Positions 47,081-55,507 are shown, numbered from the stretch's first letter. The stretch: 64,000 bases of DNA from Colwellia sp. Arc7-D (GCF_003061515.1 NZ_CP028924.1:2666001-2730000), one strand, 5' to 3'. A program made the numbers and translations. The notes: a model not told the origin generated them from the letters alone.

Positions 47081-47120
47081 AAAAAAACCGGAACACCTTA
47101 TTATATAGGTTATTCCGGTC
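47081..47120 (-). terminator. Strong intrinsic terminator on the minus strand
   Basis: On the minus strand ACCGGAA (plus 47113-47119 complement) pairs with TTCCGGT (plus 47087-47093 complement) and is followed by seven T. It lies about 30 bp beyond the 3' end of the tRNA fragment and looks like the original terminator of that tRNA gene. Confidence 0.85.
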
Positions 47121-47147
47121 TTTATCGGTTCTAATCGAACCTGTATT

Positions 47148-47170
47148 TGGTGCAGATAGAGAGACTCGAA
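47148..47170 (-). other. 3' fragment of a tRNA gene, likely attachment-site core
   Basis: On the minus strand the sequence reads TTCGAGT (T-loop), CTCTC (T-stem 3' arm), TATCTGC (acceptor 3' strand), A, CCA. The T-stem 5' arm is missing, so the tRNA is cut at the T-loop. An acceptor starting GCAGATA would fit some leucine tRNAs, but identity is not certain. Integrative elements that use tRNA 3' ends leave exactly such a duplicate. The terminator on the left indicates that chromosome lies left and the element lies right. Confidence 0.7.
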
Positions 47171-47334
47171 AAAGGCATATAAGCAACTGTTTTACAATTA
47201 AAATAATAAAATACAACTACGAGAGTGTTACTTGCAGTGTTACTAAAATATAAAGTCATTGATGAAATATCTATATAACGAAAACATTTTATATAATCTT
47301 TTATATAGCAAAATTTTATAATGATTATGGAATA

Positions 47335-48592
47335 TTAACAACTGATCTTCGGTATATCTCGCCACTTACTCGTATAACTTGGTGAGAGAAACTCACGACG
47401 CATCCGCCACTTCTCAGCTCTACCCTGCGCAGCTAATTGCAAAGTATCATTACCGTATATGTTATTGATGCCGTCATAACATTGCATCAACTCTGGCTTA
47501 TCATCGTTAATTGAAAATAAGTCGTGTTGTTGAAATTGCTGGTTTACAAGTTCAATAGCACCAATGCCACAACGATAAAAATTTACGCCGTTTATAAAAA
47601 TACAATCAAATGCAGCCGATATAGCGTTAGCAATGCTTAAAGTATTGTCTGTGGCAACGGGAAACTCATAAACAATCGACTTGCTATAATAGTTATCATC
47701 ATGAGGCGAGCTAGCAGCGAAAATAACCAACCTTTTTATTAGCGACTGCTGTTTCCTAGCTTTACGTCCAACAATAACACCATGACAAACAAGCGCCGTT
47801 TTAAGTGAATGCTTGTCACTCACTCGCTGACCAAAAACTTCTTGTTGAGTATATCTCTTTTTTAGCCTGCTTAATTTCGTCCCAATTTAAACAAACGATA
47901 CCATTAAGTTCATTCACTGTTCGTTCAACCAAAACACTAAATTGGCTACGCATAACTTTAGGTGACTGGTTAGCTAAATCCCAAGCGTTACTGATACCCA
48001 TAACATTTAATCGCTTACCAAGACGATTACCTATACCCCACACGTCAGTTACAGACATTTGAGATAATACCTCTTTACGAGAAGCTTTATCGACAACTAC
48101 AGCTACACCGTTATAACCTGGTAATTTTTTAGCCGCATGATTGGCCGCTTTTGCTAATGTAGGCGTAGAGCCAAAACCCACACCAACAGGTAAGCGTGTT
48201 TCTTTCCAAACTGCACGGCGTATTTCAGCACCATAACTATGCCAGTCCTTAATTACCTCTTGGTAATTTTTAAACTGTAAAAACGACTCGTCAATCGAAT
48301 AGACATATTGGTTATCGCAATATCTCCCGATAACGTTCATCATCTGTTCACTTAGACTGGCATAAAGTTCATAGTTAGAAGAACGCACAATCACATTATG
48401 CTTTGCTAGAAAATTTTTTATTTGAAAATACGGCTTAAACTTAGGCACGCCTAAACGACGGGCAATAGGACACACGGCACAAATACAGCCATCGTTATTA
48501 GTCATAACAACAACGGGTTTACTTCTAATTGACGGATCGAACACCTTTTCACAAGAAGCATAAAAAGACACCGCGTCAACTAACGCATACAT
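47335..48592 (-). pseudogene. umuC: umuC, Y-family polymerase, frameshifted
   Basis: UmuC is the catalytic subunit of translesion polymerase V. The first part (48592 to 47816) holds the polymerase core: MYALVDAVSFYASCE with metal-binding Asp, NNDGCICAVCPIARRLG, YSIDESFLQF and helix-hairpin-helix DVWGIGNRLGKRL. The frame then reads STRSFW and soon stops. One base fewer in a run of five T (plus-strand A run 47833-47837) restores STRSFGQRVSDKHSL and the second part, which ends with the DUF4113-like tail SPSYTSKWRDIPKISC. So the gene is broken by a single-base insertion, or the base is a sequencing error. It overlaps umuD. Confidence 0.9.
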
Positions 48593-49002
48593 GCACTTAG
48601 CTCCTTTACCGGTCTATGTAACCTAATTGACCGAGTTACAACGCCCTCTATTTGAAACTCATCCTCTGGTGTAATACTAACGGGTTTATGTAATACAGAA
48701 GCAGATAGAAGCCTAGCATGCGTTTTATCAATAAATTTACACGTAAAGCAACCATTGTAATTTGCTACGATCACATCACCATCTTTTACCTGTTCACTAC
48801 GATCAACCAGTAATAAATCACCATCGAATATACCAATACCTTGCATAGACTGCCCTTGTGCTAAGCCAATAAAGGTAGCATCTGGGTGAGCAATTAAAAG
48901 CTCATCAAGTGACAAACCTAATTCTTTATATTCAGCCGCAGGAGATTCAAAGCCAGAGATACCAGCTTCAATGTAAACAGGAATAACTTTCATTTCAGCC
49001 AT
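48580..49002 (-). CDS. umuD: UmuD, self-cleaving polymerase V subunit
   Basis: A LexA-like peptidase S24 protein of 136-140 residues depending on start. The cleavage region is near AAGISGFESPAAEY (preceded by Ile-Glu rather than Cys-Gly). The catalytic serine lies in GQSMQGIGIFDGDLLLVDRS, and the lysine is in the NGCFTCKFI segment. After RecA-stimulated cleavage it would pair with UmuC. ATGs lie at 49002 and 48993; the family start favours 48993 (MKVIPVYIEAG). A LexA box overlaps the promoter region. It overlaps umuC by 13 bp. Confidence 0.92.
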   Translation of the reverse strand: MAEMKVIPVYIEAGISGFESPAAEYKELGLSLDELLIAHPDATFIGLAQGQSMQGIGIFDGDLLLVDRSEQVKDGDVIVANYNGCFTCKFIDKTHARLLSASVLHKPVSITPEDEFQIEGVVTRSIRLHRPVKELSACMR

Positions 49003-49006
49003 CAAC

Positions 49007-49026
49007 CACTGTAAATAAAAACAGTA
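49007..49026 (-). promoter_or_regulatory. LexA (SOS) box of umuDC
   Basis: CTGT-N8-ACAG (49009-49024) with T-A flanks, fitting the gammaproteobacterial LexA operator TACTGTATATATATACAGTA. It lies only 6-15 bp upstream of the candidate umuD starts, so the leader must be very short. Confidence 0.88.
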
Positions 49027-49093
49027 TAACTCATAAGTATATTAACTGTTATAAACTTAACTCCACATTCAGAACCACTGCTATTTACTTACA

Positions 49094-49114
49094 TTATGTA
49101 CACACTTATGTACA
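49094..49114. repeat. Paired direct repeat TTATGTACA
   Basis: Two copies of TTATGTACA separated by CAC (12-bp period), each containing the palindrome TGTACA. This could be an operator for a dimeric regulator bound on one face of the helix. Confidence 0.5.
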
Positions 49115-49208
49115 AAAAATAATTATTCAAACACACTCCCAAGCCTTGACGGTCTTTGTATTCATGTGATACTTTTGTCGGACGAGACAAAGGGAAGGAA
49201 CTTCCAAT

Positions 49209-49274
49209 ATGTCACGCCGAACAAGCCGCAAGCGGCTCAAAAGTAATCCCACAAAGTATACCGCGCAGAACTAA
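49209..49274 (+). CDS. Tiny arginine-rich ORF (21 residues)
   Basis: Reads MSRRTSRKRLKSNPTKYTAQ then N and stop. Upstream are GGAAGGAA (about 10 bp before the ATG), a small hairpin (TTTGTC/GACAAA, 49174-49191) and a plausible promoter (TTGACG at about 49146 with TGATAC/TACTTT 15-18 bp later). Small basic proteins of this style occur in single-stranded DNA phages, but similarity here is only general. Short length keeps confidence low. Confidence 0.4.
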   Translation: MSRRTSRKRLKSNPTKYTAQN

Positions 49275-49881
49275 CGAACCCCTAGAAACTAAACCCAAAC
49301 CCTTATATACACTGGTCTGTAGCCCTGTTTGAAGTATATACTCTAAAATATTAAAATCATAAATAACTAAAAACAAGTGTAACACGCTGAACACCGCGCG
49401 CTTACTAGCCTATAGCCAATCACTAACAAAACTGACAGCAAGTGAAACACCTTAAATTGCGCCCAAGTTACGGGTTTTAATCATCTTAAATTGCGGTTTT
49501 GTCACGGTTATCATGCTTAAATTATTGGCTTTTCTATGCACGTTCTATTTTCATGTATATAAAATGGCATTTCGTGTACACGTATTTCAGGCATAAAAAA
49601 ACGACCATATAGGCCGTTTAATTTACTCACTGTTCGTTATCACTTAACAACCCAATCAACCTTGCCAACTGCTTGGCTTTCATCATCTTGATAGACTAAC
49701 TTCTAGCACTTTGCAGGCCTCGTATTAAAACTAGAAAGCAACCTAAAGCAGACGACATAGTGGCGTTTTGGAGTCATTTTCAACTGGTTAACCCTTATGT
49801 CCGCTTCAGAAGGATAGAGAACTGAACAAAAGAAGACAATTGTAAATGGTTCTTATCTAAGTACTCATACCATAAATAATA
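49275..49881. other. Gap between the tiny ORF and the HNH gene
   Basis: No gene seen. It holds the CTTAAATT repeats (49451-49523). A weak hairpin AACGACC/GGCCGTT lies around 49600-49620, with A and T runs outside. Sequence right of it shows no coding character. Confidence 0.4.
49451..49523. repeat. Iteron-like imperfect repeats (about 32-bp period)
   Basis: CTTAAATTGCG at 49451 and 49485 and CTTAAATT at 49516, each of the first two followed by a GTYACGG-rich stretch and a TTATCAT or TTAATCAT segment. Period is 34 and then 31 bp. Such spaced repeats occur at replication or partition origins and operators. Confidence 0.55.
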
Positions 49882-50979
49882 TCACCCGTAGTGCTCTTGT
49901 CTATGGCAGTTAGGGCAAAGTGCTATCGCATTGTTTACCGTATCGTCACCATCATCTGCTAACTTAATTTTATGGTGAACCTCTAAGTAAGGCGTATCAT
50001 CTTTTCTACGTATAAAAGGCGCCTTTCTATTAGGTGTTTTGCAATTTTCAGCCTCACAAAAACCATTAGCCCTTTCCAGTACATCTGCCACTACATCAGG
50101 GTTACGGTCATAAACAGTTGTAGTCACTACCCTAGCTTTTGGCTTAGGCTTCTTAGCCGCCTTTTTAAGGCGTTTTTTTCGCTCTACAGATGAATCAACT
50201 AAAGATTGCTTTACTTGATCTTGAAAGCTTTTCTGGTAGCTTATAATCGACATAGCTGCATCTGTATCAGCGCCAGCTAATTGAAACCACATTTTCCCAT
50301 CTGTATCTGTTATATGACCTAAAGACTTAAAAACACCTTTGTAGGTAAATGGCCCGCTATCAGTATTTCTTACAAATGTATAAATAGGGATATTGGCTGA
50401 GTTAATTATGGCAGCGTTATCTTCGAATGACTCTTTAAATACATCCTGCTTTTCTTCAAACCCCTCGACTTTTTGCTTCATGCTTTTTAAATAGTACTTT
50501 AGTAATTTATTTTCAGATAACCACTGATTAGGATACTTCCCATTATTCAAAGTCGCTTTAATAACGATTTCAGTAACTAAGCCGTTTACTTTATTAAGCT
50601 GGATTCCACCTAAACGAGTATCATACTTACCCAAAGGTGATAATAACTCTCTAGCTGAATACTCATTATTTATAAGGAAGTCTTTAATTAAGGTTTTATC
50701 ATTTAAGTGAACATTAAAACGCTTTCTAAATTCACCTAATACGCTTTCATATGTATCAAGTCCTAACCCAGTTAATTGTTGATATGCTTCGTTTTCATAA
50801 CCTTTTAAGGCTGTGTGTTCAAGATATTGATATAGGTCTCCCACCTTAGCAAAGCTATTTACCCAGGGCCGTTGATTGTTAATTACATTCTTTATTTTTC
50901 CTGAAACTTTGTCGGAACTAAGCCCTGGTTCAAACACCCTGTTAATTATAAAATCCTTCGCTTCTTGTAGTACGCTCAT
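49882..50979 (-). CDS. HNH endonuclease domain protein (possible McrA-like restriction enzyme)
   Basis: A 365-residue protein. The N-terminal two thirds are of unknown family. A strand-rich block at about 205-240 (YTFVRNTDSGPFTYKGVF ... MWFQL) resembles the modified-base or specificity modules that precede HNH domains. A lysine-rich linker (KKRLKKAAKKPKPKAR) follows. The C-terminus is an HNH nuclease: CEAENC, LEVHHKI, NAIALCPNCHRQEH. A type IV (modified-DNA) restriction role is likely but not proven. GGAAG precedes the ATG. Confidence 0.8.
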   Translation of the reverse strand: MSVLQEAKDFIINRVFEPGLSSDKVSGKIKNVINNQRPWVNSFAKVGDLYQYLEHTALKGYENEAYQQLTGLGLDTYESVLGEFRKRFNVHLNDKTLIKDFLINNEYSARELLSPLGKYDTRLGGIQLNKVNGLVTEIVIKATLNNGKYPNQWLSENKLLKYYLKSMKQKVEGFEEKQDVFKESFEDNAAIINSANIPIYTFVRNTDSGPFTYKGVFKSLGHITDTDGKMWFQLAGADTDAAMSIISYQKSFQDQVKQSLVDSSVERKKRLKKAAKKPKPKARVVTTTVYDRNPDVVADVLERANGFCEAENCKTPNRKAPFIRRKDDTPYLEVHHKIKLADDGDDTVNNAIALCPNCHRQEHYG

Positions 50980-51287
50980 GAATTACTTCCAATGTTATAT
51001 ATGAGCCTAATACTACAAATAATTTCAGCCGGTTAATACTTAAAATTGATGCTACACGCTATTATTCTTACTGCTACTGTGAATCCCAGAAATGTGACTT
51101 TGACGACTGTTACTGAAAAGCAGCTAATGTCTTCTTTGTCGAATAAATCGCCTTTAAATCCTTAAGTTTGAACGTCTGCAATGGTGCTATTTACTTTGAG
51201 AAATTTGCGCCTAAATTAGGTCGGCTTTGTGGCAATTACAGTCTTAAAATCATCTACCTTGAACGACCGCTATGCCAGAGAAAGTAG
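50980..51287. other. Intergenic gap
   Basis: 308 bp without a gene. It has the short GACNGCT/GAACGnC-type words common between accessory genes in this window, but nothing I can name. Confidence 0.3.
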
Positions 51288-51992
51288 TTAATCATAAAAC
51301 ATATCCACGAAAACATTAGAGTTACCTTGGATCTCTTTAATCCTAGCATTCCTAATAAATTCCCATTCACTAGGCGGATCTATGCGTGACCACTTAAGGA
51401 ACATTAATAGTTCATCCTCAGAGATAGCTACATTGTGCTTATGATTCATATATAGCCACACCCTCGCTAGGTCACCCCGAATAACATCAGAAGGCTCTAC
51501 GATCTCGTTAGTCCATTCAAAATCACAGGTCCCAAGCTGCCTTTCTTCACCTTGGATTATTCCATAGCGAGAGTCAGACCTTATACGGTTAGCTTGTCCT
51601 ACTGCTGGCACAAGGTTATGCAAATCAAAGATGATATTCTTGGCTTCTTGTGAAGTTCTTTCGCATTGATTGCGGTTGCCATTAACCCAACAGTCCATTT
51701 GTCGAGCAGGCGTTAATGAAGCTGGTACTACATGCTCCCAATCGAGGACGTTAATAGCATTCTTATATTTTGCCTGAGAGCCTTCATAACCGCAGGTTTC
51801 AGTATCGACAACACCGCCGCTAGTGCCTTTAGATTCATAAGGACAACTGCAATATTTGGTGACTGAATGATCGAAGTACACTTTATCCCTCGCGGTCTGC
51901 TTGGTCTTAGTCCATGAGCTAGGGACATTATGAGCATTTGCCGAGTTAATTAATAAAGTTGTTACCAATAGAAGAAAATAGAATGATTTCAA
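51288..51992 (-). CDS. endA: Endonuclease I (EndA/Vvn family), secreted nuclease
   Basis: A 234-residue non-specific periplasmic or secreted nuclease. Signal peptide about 1-20 (ending NANA or ANAH). The beta-beta-alpha-metal active site is WEHVVPAS (catalytic His), followed by the conserved DLHNLVPAVGQANRIRSD and metal-binding Asn. Eight cysteines, as in the Vibrio and Shewanella enzymes, form disulfides. The start is TTG, behind GAGG 8 bp upstream. Such enzymes limit DNA uptake or use DNA as nutrient. Confidence 0.93.
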   Translation of the reverse strand: MKSFYFLLLVTTLLINSANAHNVPSSWTKTKQTARDKVYFDHSVTKYCSCPYESKGTSGGVVDTETCGYEGSQAKYKNAINVLDWEHVVPASLTPARQMDCWVNGNRNQCERTSQEAKNIIFDLHNLVPAVGQANRIRSDSRYGIIQGEERQLGTCDFEWTNEIVEPSDVIRGDLARVWLYMNHKHNVAISEDELLMFLKWSRIDPPSEWEFIRNARIKEIQGNSNVFVDMFYD

Positions 51993-52088
51993 TGTTCATG
52001 CCTCGGAGCTAGTAGTTTTTATCACTATTGCAGAAACGAAAAATGTTTACTACTTTTTATGTATGGACTCTCAATAAATGGAATTATC

Positions 52089-52277
52089 ATGAGTAATCAT
52101 ATCGAGGTTAAAAAACAACAGTTAAATCCCCCTAACGTATTAATTAAAACTTGGTGCACTCTGGCTAGAGATGAAGACGAGCAAGTAAGGACGCACGCAA
52201 TGAAAATGCTTTTAGACACTTTTGGTGACTTGGAGTCAATAGTTAAGTTTGTTAAGAGCAATAATATTAAAGTTTAG
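52089..52277 (+). CDS. Small hypothetical protein
   Basis: A 62-residue protein, MSNHIEVKKQQLNPPNVLIK, then TLARDEDEQVRTHAMKMLLD and a helical end. The middle resembles a single HEAT-like helix pair (residues DEDEQVRTHAMKML). It is probably cytoplasmic. I chose the ATG at 52089, near GGAA; an ATG at 52059 would add 10 residues. No family recognised. Confidence 0.5.
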   Translation: MSNHIEVKKQQLNPPNVLIKTWCTLARDEDEQVRTHAMKMLLDTFGDLESIVKFVKSNNIKV

Positions 52278-52408
52278 TATACCGTCAAGTCGCCTTTATT
52301 TTTTGCCTTATATTCTGTGCTAGACAAAAATGAGTCAGAGAAATGATATGGCTTGAATATAAATTTGTGGCCAAAAAGAGTTGGCCACTACATAAAACCG
52401 TTAAACCG
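52278..52408. repeat. Gap with a short tandem repeat
   Basis: Nothing coding. At 52395-52419 the 8-bp word AACCGTTA is repeated about three times, overlapping the end of the broken frame that follows. Confidence 0.4.
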
Positions 52409-52668
52409 TTAAACCGTTAAACTTTTAGACTTAATATCTAAATACTCCAAAATGCTACTCGTCACTTTTGTAAAAATATAAAGGTAAGTAGCGCTTTGCG
52501 GGAACAATGACGAACCTTTAACACTCAAGCCGTTAGTATGATCTTTATGCCACCAACTTAACTGTCCGTATCTTGAAATTCTTTCATGGCTGTGCGGATC
52601 AAAGCTAAGTCTTTATAACAATACCACTGTTCGTAGCCACTAAATGTTGAATGAAAAGCTGTTGACAT
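52409..52668 (-). pseudogene. Possible small frameshifted gene
   Basis: From an ATG at 52668 (GGAAAAGG just upstream) the frame reads MSTAFHSTFSGYEQWYCYKD and stops after 36 codons. A different frame then reads LSFDPHSHERISRYG and QLSWWHKDHTNGLSVKGSS to a stop at 52409. The two halves join into one plausible protein of about 85 residues if one frameshift is removed. No family recognised. Confidence 0.35.
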
Positions 52669-52740
52669 CCTTTTCCAAATGTATGAAAGTTATCTGCTTA
52701 ATATATAGGATATTATTTATAATAATCACAAGGAATAAGT

Positions 52741-52995
52741 ATGAAAAAAATCTTAATTGGGTTAGTTGCTATTGTACTTTTAACTAGTCAAGCATCAGCA
52801 CATAGTGGTAGAACGGATAAAAACGGCGGTCATAACTGTAGTAAGAAGTCAGTTGAAAAGGGCTTATGCGAAGGTTATCACTATCATAATGGACAACCTT
52901 TCGCTAACAATGCTAAAGGCCATGAAGAGCATAAAAGTGCACATGAACACCAGCATGAACATCAACCTACTCCAATAGTAAGTACTAAAGTTTAG
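52741..52995 (+). CDS. YHYH-motif exported protein
   Basis: An 84-residue exported protein. Signal peptide about 1-20 (ending ASA), then AHSGRTDKNGGHNCSKK and GLCEGYHYHNG, the short YHYH domain, and a histidine-rich tail (HEEHKSAHEHQHEHQ). The histidines and two cysteines suggest metal binding, but no function is proven. AAGGAA lies before the ATG. Confidence 0.8.
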   Translation: MKKILIGLVAIVLLTSQASAHSGRTDKNGGHNCSKKSVEKGLCEGYHYHNGQPFANNAKGHEEHKSAHEHQHEHQPTPIVSTKV

Positions 52996-53391
52996 CTAAA
53001 CGTACACATTCAAAATTAGCTAACTTAAACATAAAGTTGATTAGGTTAGCTCTATCATTTCTCTGTCTAATTTAGACGCCAATTTATTTGTTATAGCTCA
53101 GACTTAAATAGATATTTTTTAATATCAAGCTAACCAAGCTGACCCTCAGCAATAAGATCAATGCCGCCTTTGGCAAGACATTTTGAAACACTAACTTTTG
53201 CCAATTTGCAAAACAGAAGCAGCGTAGAGAAGACTGTTTTGTGCGCATTGAAGAAGTTACAAGTGACTAAATCAATACTTCAGCTCCTTGCCAATTGCAG
53301 ACATTAAGACTTAGTTTGAAAGGATAACTACTGCCACAAAGCGGTCATTAGCACTTACTGGCTAGAATTGAATTCAGATTAGTTTTTGTAT
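52996..53391. other. Intergenic gap before the cassette array
   Basis: No gene. About 53310-53345 (GACTTAGTTTGAAAGGATAA and on to GCGGTC) recurs with few changes at about 63136-63171. It forms the left flank of the integron cassette array. Confidence 0.45.
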
Positions 53392-53488
53392 CGATAACGC
53401 CTCATTAAGAGGAAATTTATAGTTGGCTATAATGTTGAACGCAGTGAAAACAGCCAACTGCAAATTTTCCTGCTTTAATGACTTATAA
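53392..53488 (-). repeat. Integron attC site 5 (array end)
   Basis: R' core GTTATCG (plus 53392-53398), followed outward by the GCCTCATTAAGAGG L-box region, a central AGTTGGCT/AGCCAACT stem, and a weakened R'' (53482-53488). The R'' supplies the stop of the neighbouring gene. The architecture matches the other attC sites, with a degenerate core. Confidence 0.7.
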
Positions 53489-54025
53489 GCCGGAGTATGC
53501 TGACTGTATTTGTTGACTATAAATTTTTACAGCATCTTTAGAACGTTGTCCGCTGACTTTTACAGCTAAACCGTCATTTTGTTTTAATTGTAATAACTTC
53601 ATTAGCCAATCACGATACAAATAGCAACAATGCATGGCGATTGTTAAGTTGGGAAGTTGCTTGATAGACTTTGCTACATTTAAATGTGCTACACGCGTAT
53701 TACGTGTATTTACCATTTCTTTATGGTAAGCAGCCCATTCGGACTCTGTAATATTTAGATAAGAAATAAGCATTTCTTTATCAAATAATTTTAATTTTTT
53801 GCTTTCATTTAAAGTTATTTGACCAACAAAGTTTTTCCAATGTGTTTCTTGGCTGTTTTGACCAAATAGACTATTCCAACTTATGACTAGGTCGGCATAG
53901 CACATATCAGCAATACTCAACCAAGCACTATCTTCTGAAGGACTTTGTCTCCAGATAAAGTCAGAGTAGACACAAGCTCTGAGACAGTCATCTACAAGTC
54001 CTATTTGTTGACTAAATAAATCCAT
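53483..54025 (-). CDS. HEPN-like cassette protein
   Basis: A 180-residue, all-helical cytoplasmic protein. An R-x5-H motif (R108 to H114 in RNTRVAH), preceded by NTRN, resembles the HEPN RNase-type signature and AbiU2-like proteins. In such proteins the pair forms an RNA-cutting site, often in toxins. No antitoxin partner is visible. The gene is carried in an integron cassette, with its TAA stop inside the attC R'' core. GGAG lies before the ATG. Confidence 0.7.
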   Translation of the reverse strand: MDLFSQQIGLVDDCLRACVYSDFIWRQSPSEDSAWLSIADMCYADLVISWNSLFGQNSQETHWKNFVGQITLNESKKLKLFDKEMLISYLNITESEWAAYHKEMVNTRNTRVAHLNVAKSIKQLPNLTIAMHCCYLYRDWLMKLLQLKQNDGLAVKVSGQRSKDAVKIYSQQIQSAYSGL

Positions 54026-54048
54026 GTTACTCCAAACTATAACTAGGC

Positions 54049-54145
54049 TTAGAACTCCTCCATAAGAGGCTAAAAGTTGTGGGCTAAATTACGAGCGAAG
54101 CTAGATATCCCGAGGTTTTCAGCCCTTTTAATTGACTTGTTAGAA
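54049..54145 (-). repeat. Integron attC site 4
   Basis: R'' core 54139-54145 (TTCTAAC on the minus strand) and R' near 54049-54055 (GTTCTAA), with inner L boxes (CTCCTCCATAAGAGG region) and a GGGCT/AGCCC stem. The neighbouring gene ends within the R'' core. Confidence 0.75.
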
Positions 54146-54865
54146 CACATTTTTAGTAACCCAATTCACACCGTCAATTAACTCTCTAACTTGCTCTTTT
54201 GTAGGCTCGTCATCTTTTTTGTGAGAACATAAATTTCTAATATCTGCTAGGTAGCTGACTTTACGCCATGTAGGAATATCGTATATATCCTCTTTTTTTA
54301 GCGGATCATTTAAATCAGCTACCGTTGGTGACTTTTTCTTAATTACTACATTATGATTTTCCGCAACTTTTTGGAGGTAGCCTTCCAGCACAACTCCAGC
54401 TAGGGCGCCAGCAGCTCTAGGGCTGATTTTTATCAACTGATTACATGACGATAACTCGGCATCTTTAATTTCTGCATAAATGCTTAATTCTGCATTTGCC
54501 AAAACCCCATCGATTCTTGAATTTAGTGACTGCAATAATGAGTGTTGATTAAACAAACAGCTACCAGCCTGTTCTGCTGAATCAAACCCATTAAGAATTG
54601 GAGCGACTCCTTTGACATAATCTTGAATTACCCATGTCCCCCAAGACAAGGATTTTCTTTTAGGATCAATTTCATAATATGATTTAAATTCTGAGGCGCG
54701 ATCAGGAGCAAGAAATGAGACTAACCCAATAGCTTTGGTATACCACTTTTGATATTCAATTTTAAAACTCTTATCTGTTATTTTACCTTTCAATATATCA
54801 GATATATCTTTCGCATCAGTACCAAGCTTATTTAACTCATATTTAATCGATTCTTTGGAGTTCAT
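54140..54865 (-). CDS. HEPN-like cassette protein (DUF4145-like)
   Basis: A 241-residue helical cytoplasmic protein. The C-terminal region (about 145-241) has ISPRAAGALAGVVLEGYLQK, then R-x4-H (R210 to H215 in RNLCSHKKD), typical of HEPN/DUF4145 families often linked to defence. The N-terminal half is of unknown family. I chose the ATG at 54865, behind AAGG; a TTG at 54871 is in frame. Integron cassette gene. Confidence 0.72.
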   Translation of the reverse strand: MNSKESIKYELNKLGTDAKDISDILKGKITDKSFKIEYQKWYTKAIGLVSFLAPDRASEFKSYYEIDPKRKSLSWGTWVIQDYVKGVAPILNGFDSAEQAGSCLFNQHSLLQSLNSRIDGVLANAELSIYAEIKDAELSSCNQLIKISPRAAGALAGVVLEGYLQKVAENHNVVIKKKSPTVADLNDPLKKEDIYDIPTWRKVSYLADIRNLCSHKKDDEPTKEQVRELIDGVNWVTKNVF

Positions 54866-54878
54866 ATTCAACCTTGTG

Positions 54879-54991
54879 TTCTAACGCTTTGCTAAGGGGC
54901 AACTGGCTGTTGGCTATACTTGCGCGAAGCGCAAAGCCAACTGTTAATTGTCCCAGTGAGTTTTCGAACGAACTTGAGCAACTTGTTATAA
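54879..54991 (-). repeat. Integron attC site 3
   Basis: R'' at 54985-54991 (TTATAAC) and R' at 54879-54885 (GTTAGAA), with inner boxes and a stem TGGCTGTTGGCT/AGCCAACTGTTA around a GCGCGAAGCGC tip. It is the 3' end of the SLATT cassette. Confidence 0.85.
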
Positions 54992-54995
54992 AGCA

Positions 54996-55391
54996 TTACT
55001 CAAGCCCAAACATTAATGTATCAATTTTGTGTTCCAAGTCTTTATATATTGGCCAGAACTCATTATCTGTAAGTTTAGGATTTCCACGTATTTTACCCAA
55101 TAAATCTGATACTTCTGAGTGCAGTTCGATAGCTTTTTGGCGCTTTTTATTCACTCCTGAAGAGTACATATACAAAGTTAACCCTGTCGTTAAAGTGCTA
55201 AATATAGCTCCAAGCCACATTAATACTTGAGGCAAAACTTGAGCCACCAAGAGCCAAAGTCCCCCAGATGTTAGAACACCAATAACTAATAAAGTGTTCT
55301 GTATAGCATTTCCTCGATTTGCGAAATATTTTAACTGAAGTTCTATTTTTGCATAAAGGCTGATAGTACTATCAAGATATTGTTGACTCAT
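54996..55391 (-). CDS. SLATT-type two-helix membrane protein
   Basis: A 131-residue protein with two adjacent membrane helices (about 30-50 and 54-74), flanked by helical cytoplasmic arms. It fits the SLATT group (SMODS-associated two-transmembrane), thought to form pores in nucleotide-signalled abortive infection. Here there is no nucleotidyltransferase next to it, so it is a solitary effector or a relative. GGAG lies before the ATG. Carried in an integron cassette. Confidence 0.72.
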   Translation of the reverse strand: MSQQYLDSTISLYAKIELQLKYFANRGNAIQNTLLVIGVLTSGGLWLLVAQVLPQVLMWLGAIFSTLTTGLTLYMYSSGVNKKRQKAIELHSEVSDLLGKIRGNPKLTDNEFWPIYKDLEHKIDTLMFGLE

Positions 55392-55409
55392 GCACGATCT
55401 CCATTTGCT

Positions 55410-55507
55410 TTATAACGCCGCATTAAGCGGACAAAAATGGTGGGTTAAAATGTGTAGCGAAGCGAAACTTAACCCACTGTTTTTGTTCCGTTTAAATGTT
55501 GTTATGT
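55410..55507 (-). repeat. Integron attC site 2
   Basis: R'' 55501-55507 (ACATAAC) and R' 55410-55416 (GTTATAA), L boxes CCGCATTAAGCGG type, and an extended stem GTGGGTTAA/TTAACCCAC around GCGAAGCG. The stem is almost identical to attC site 1. Confidence 0.9.

Noticed and set aside
49451..49523. CRISPR array
   Set aside because: Only two to three imperfect repeats, no regular spacers and no cas genes in the window.
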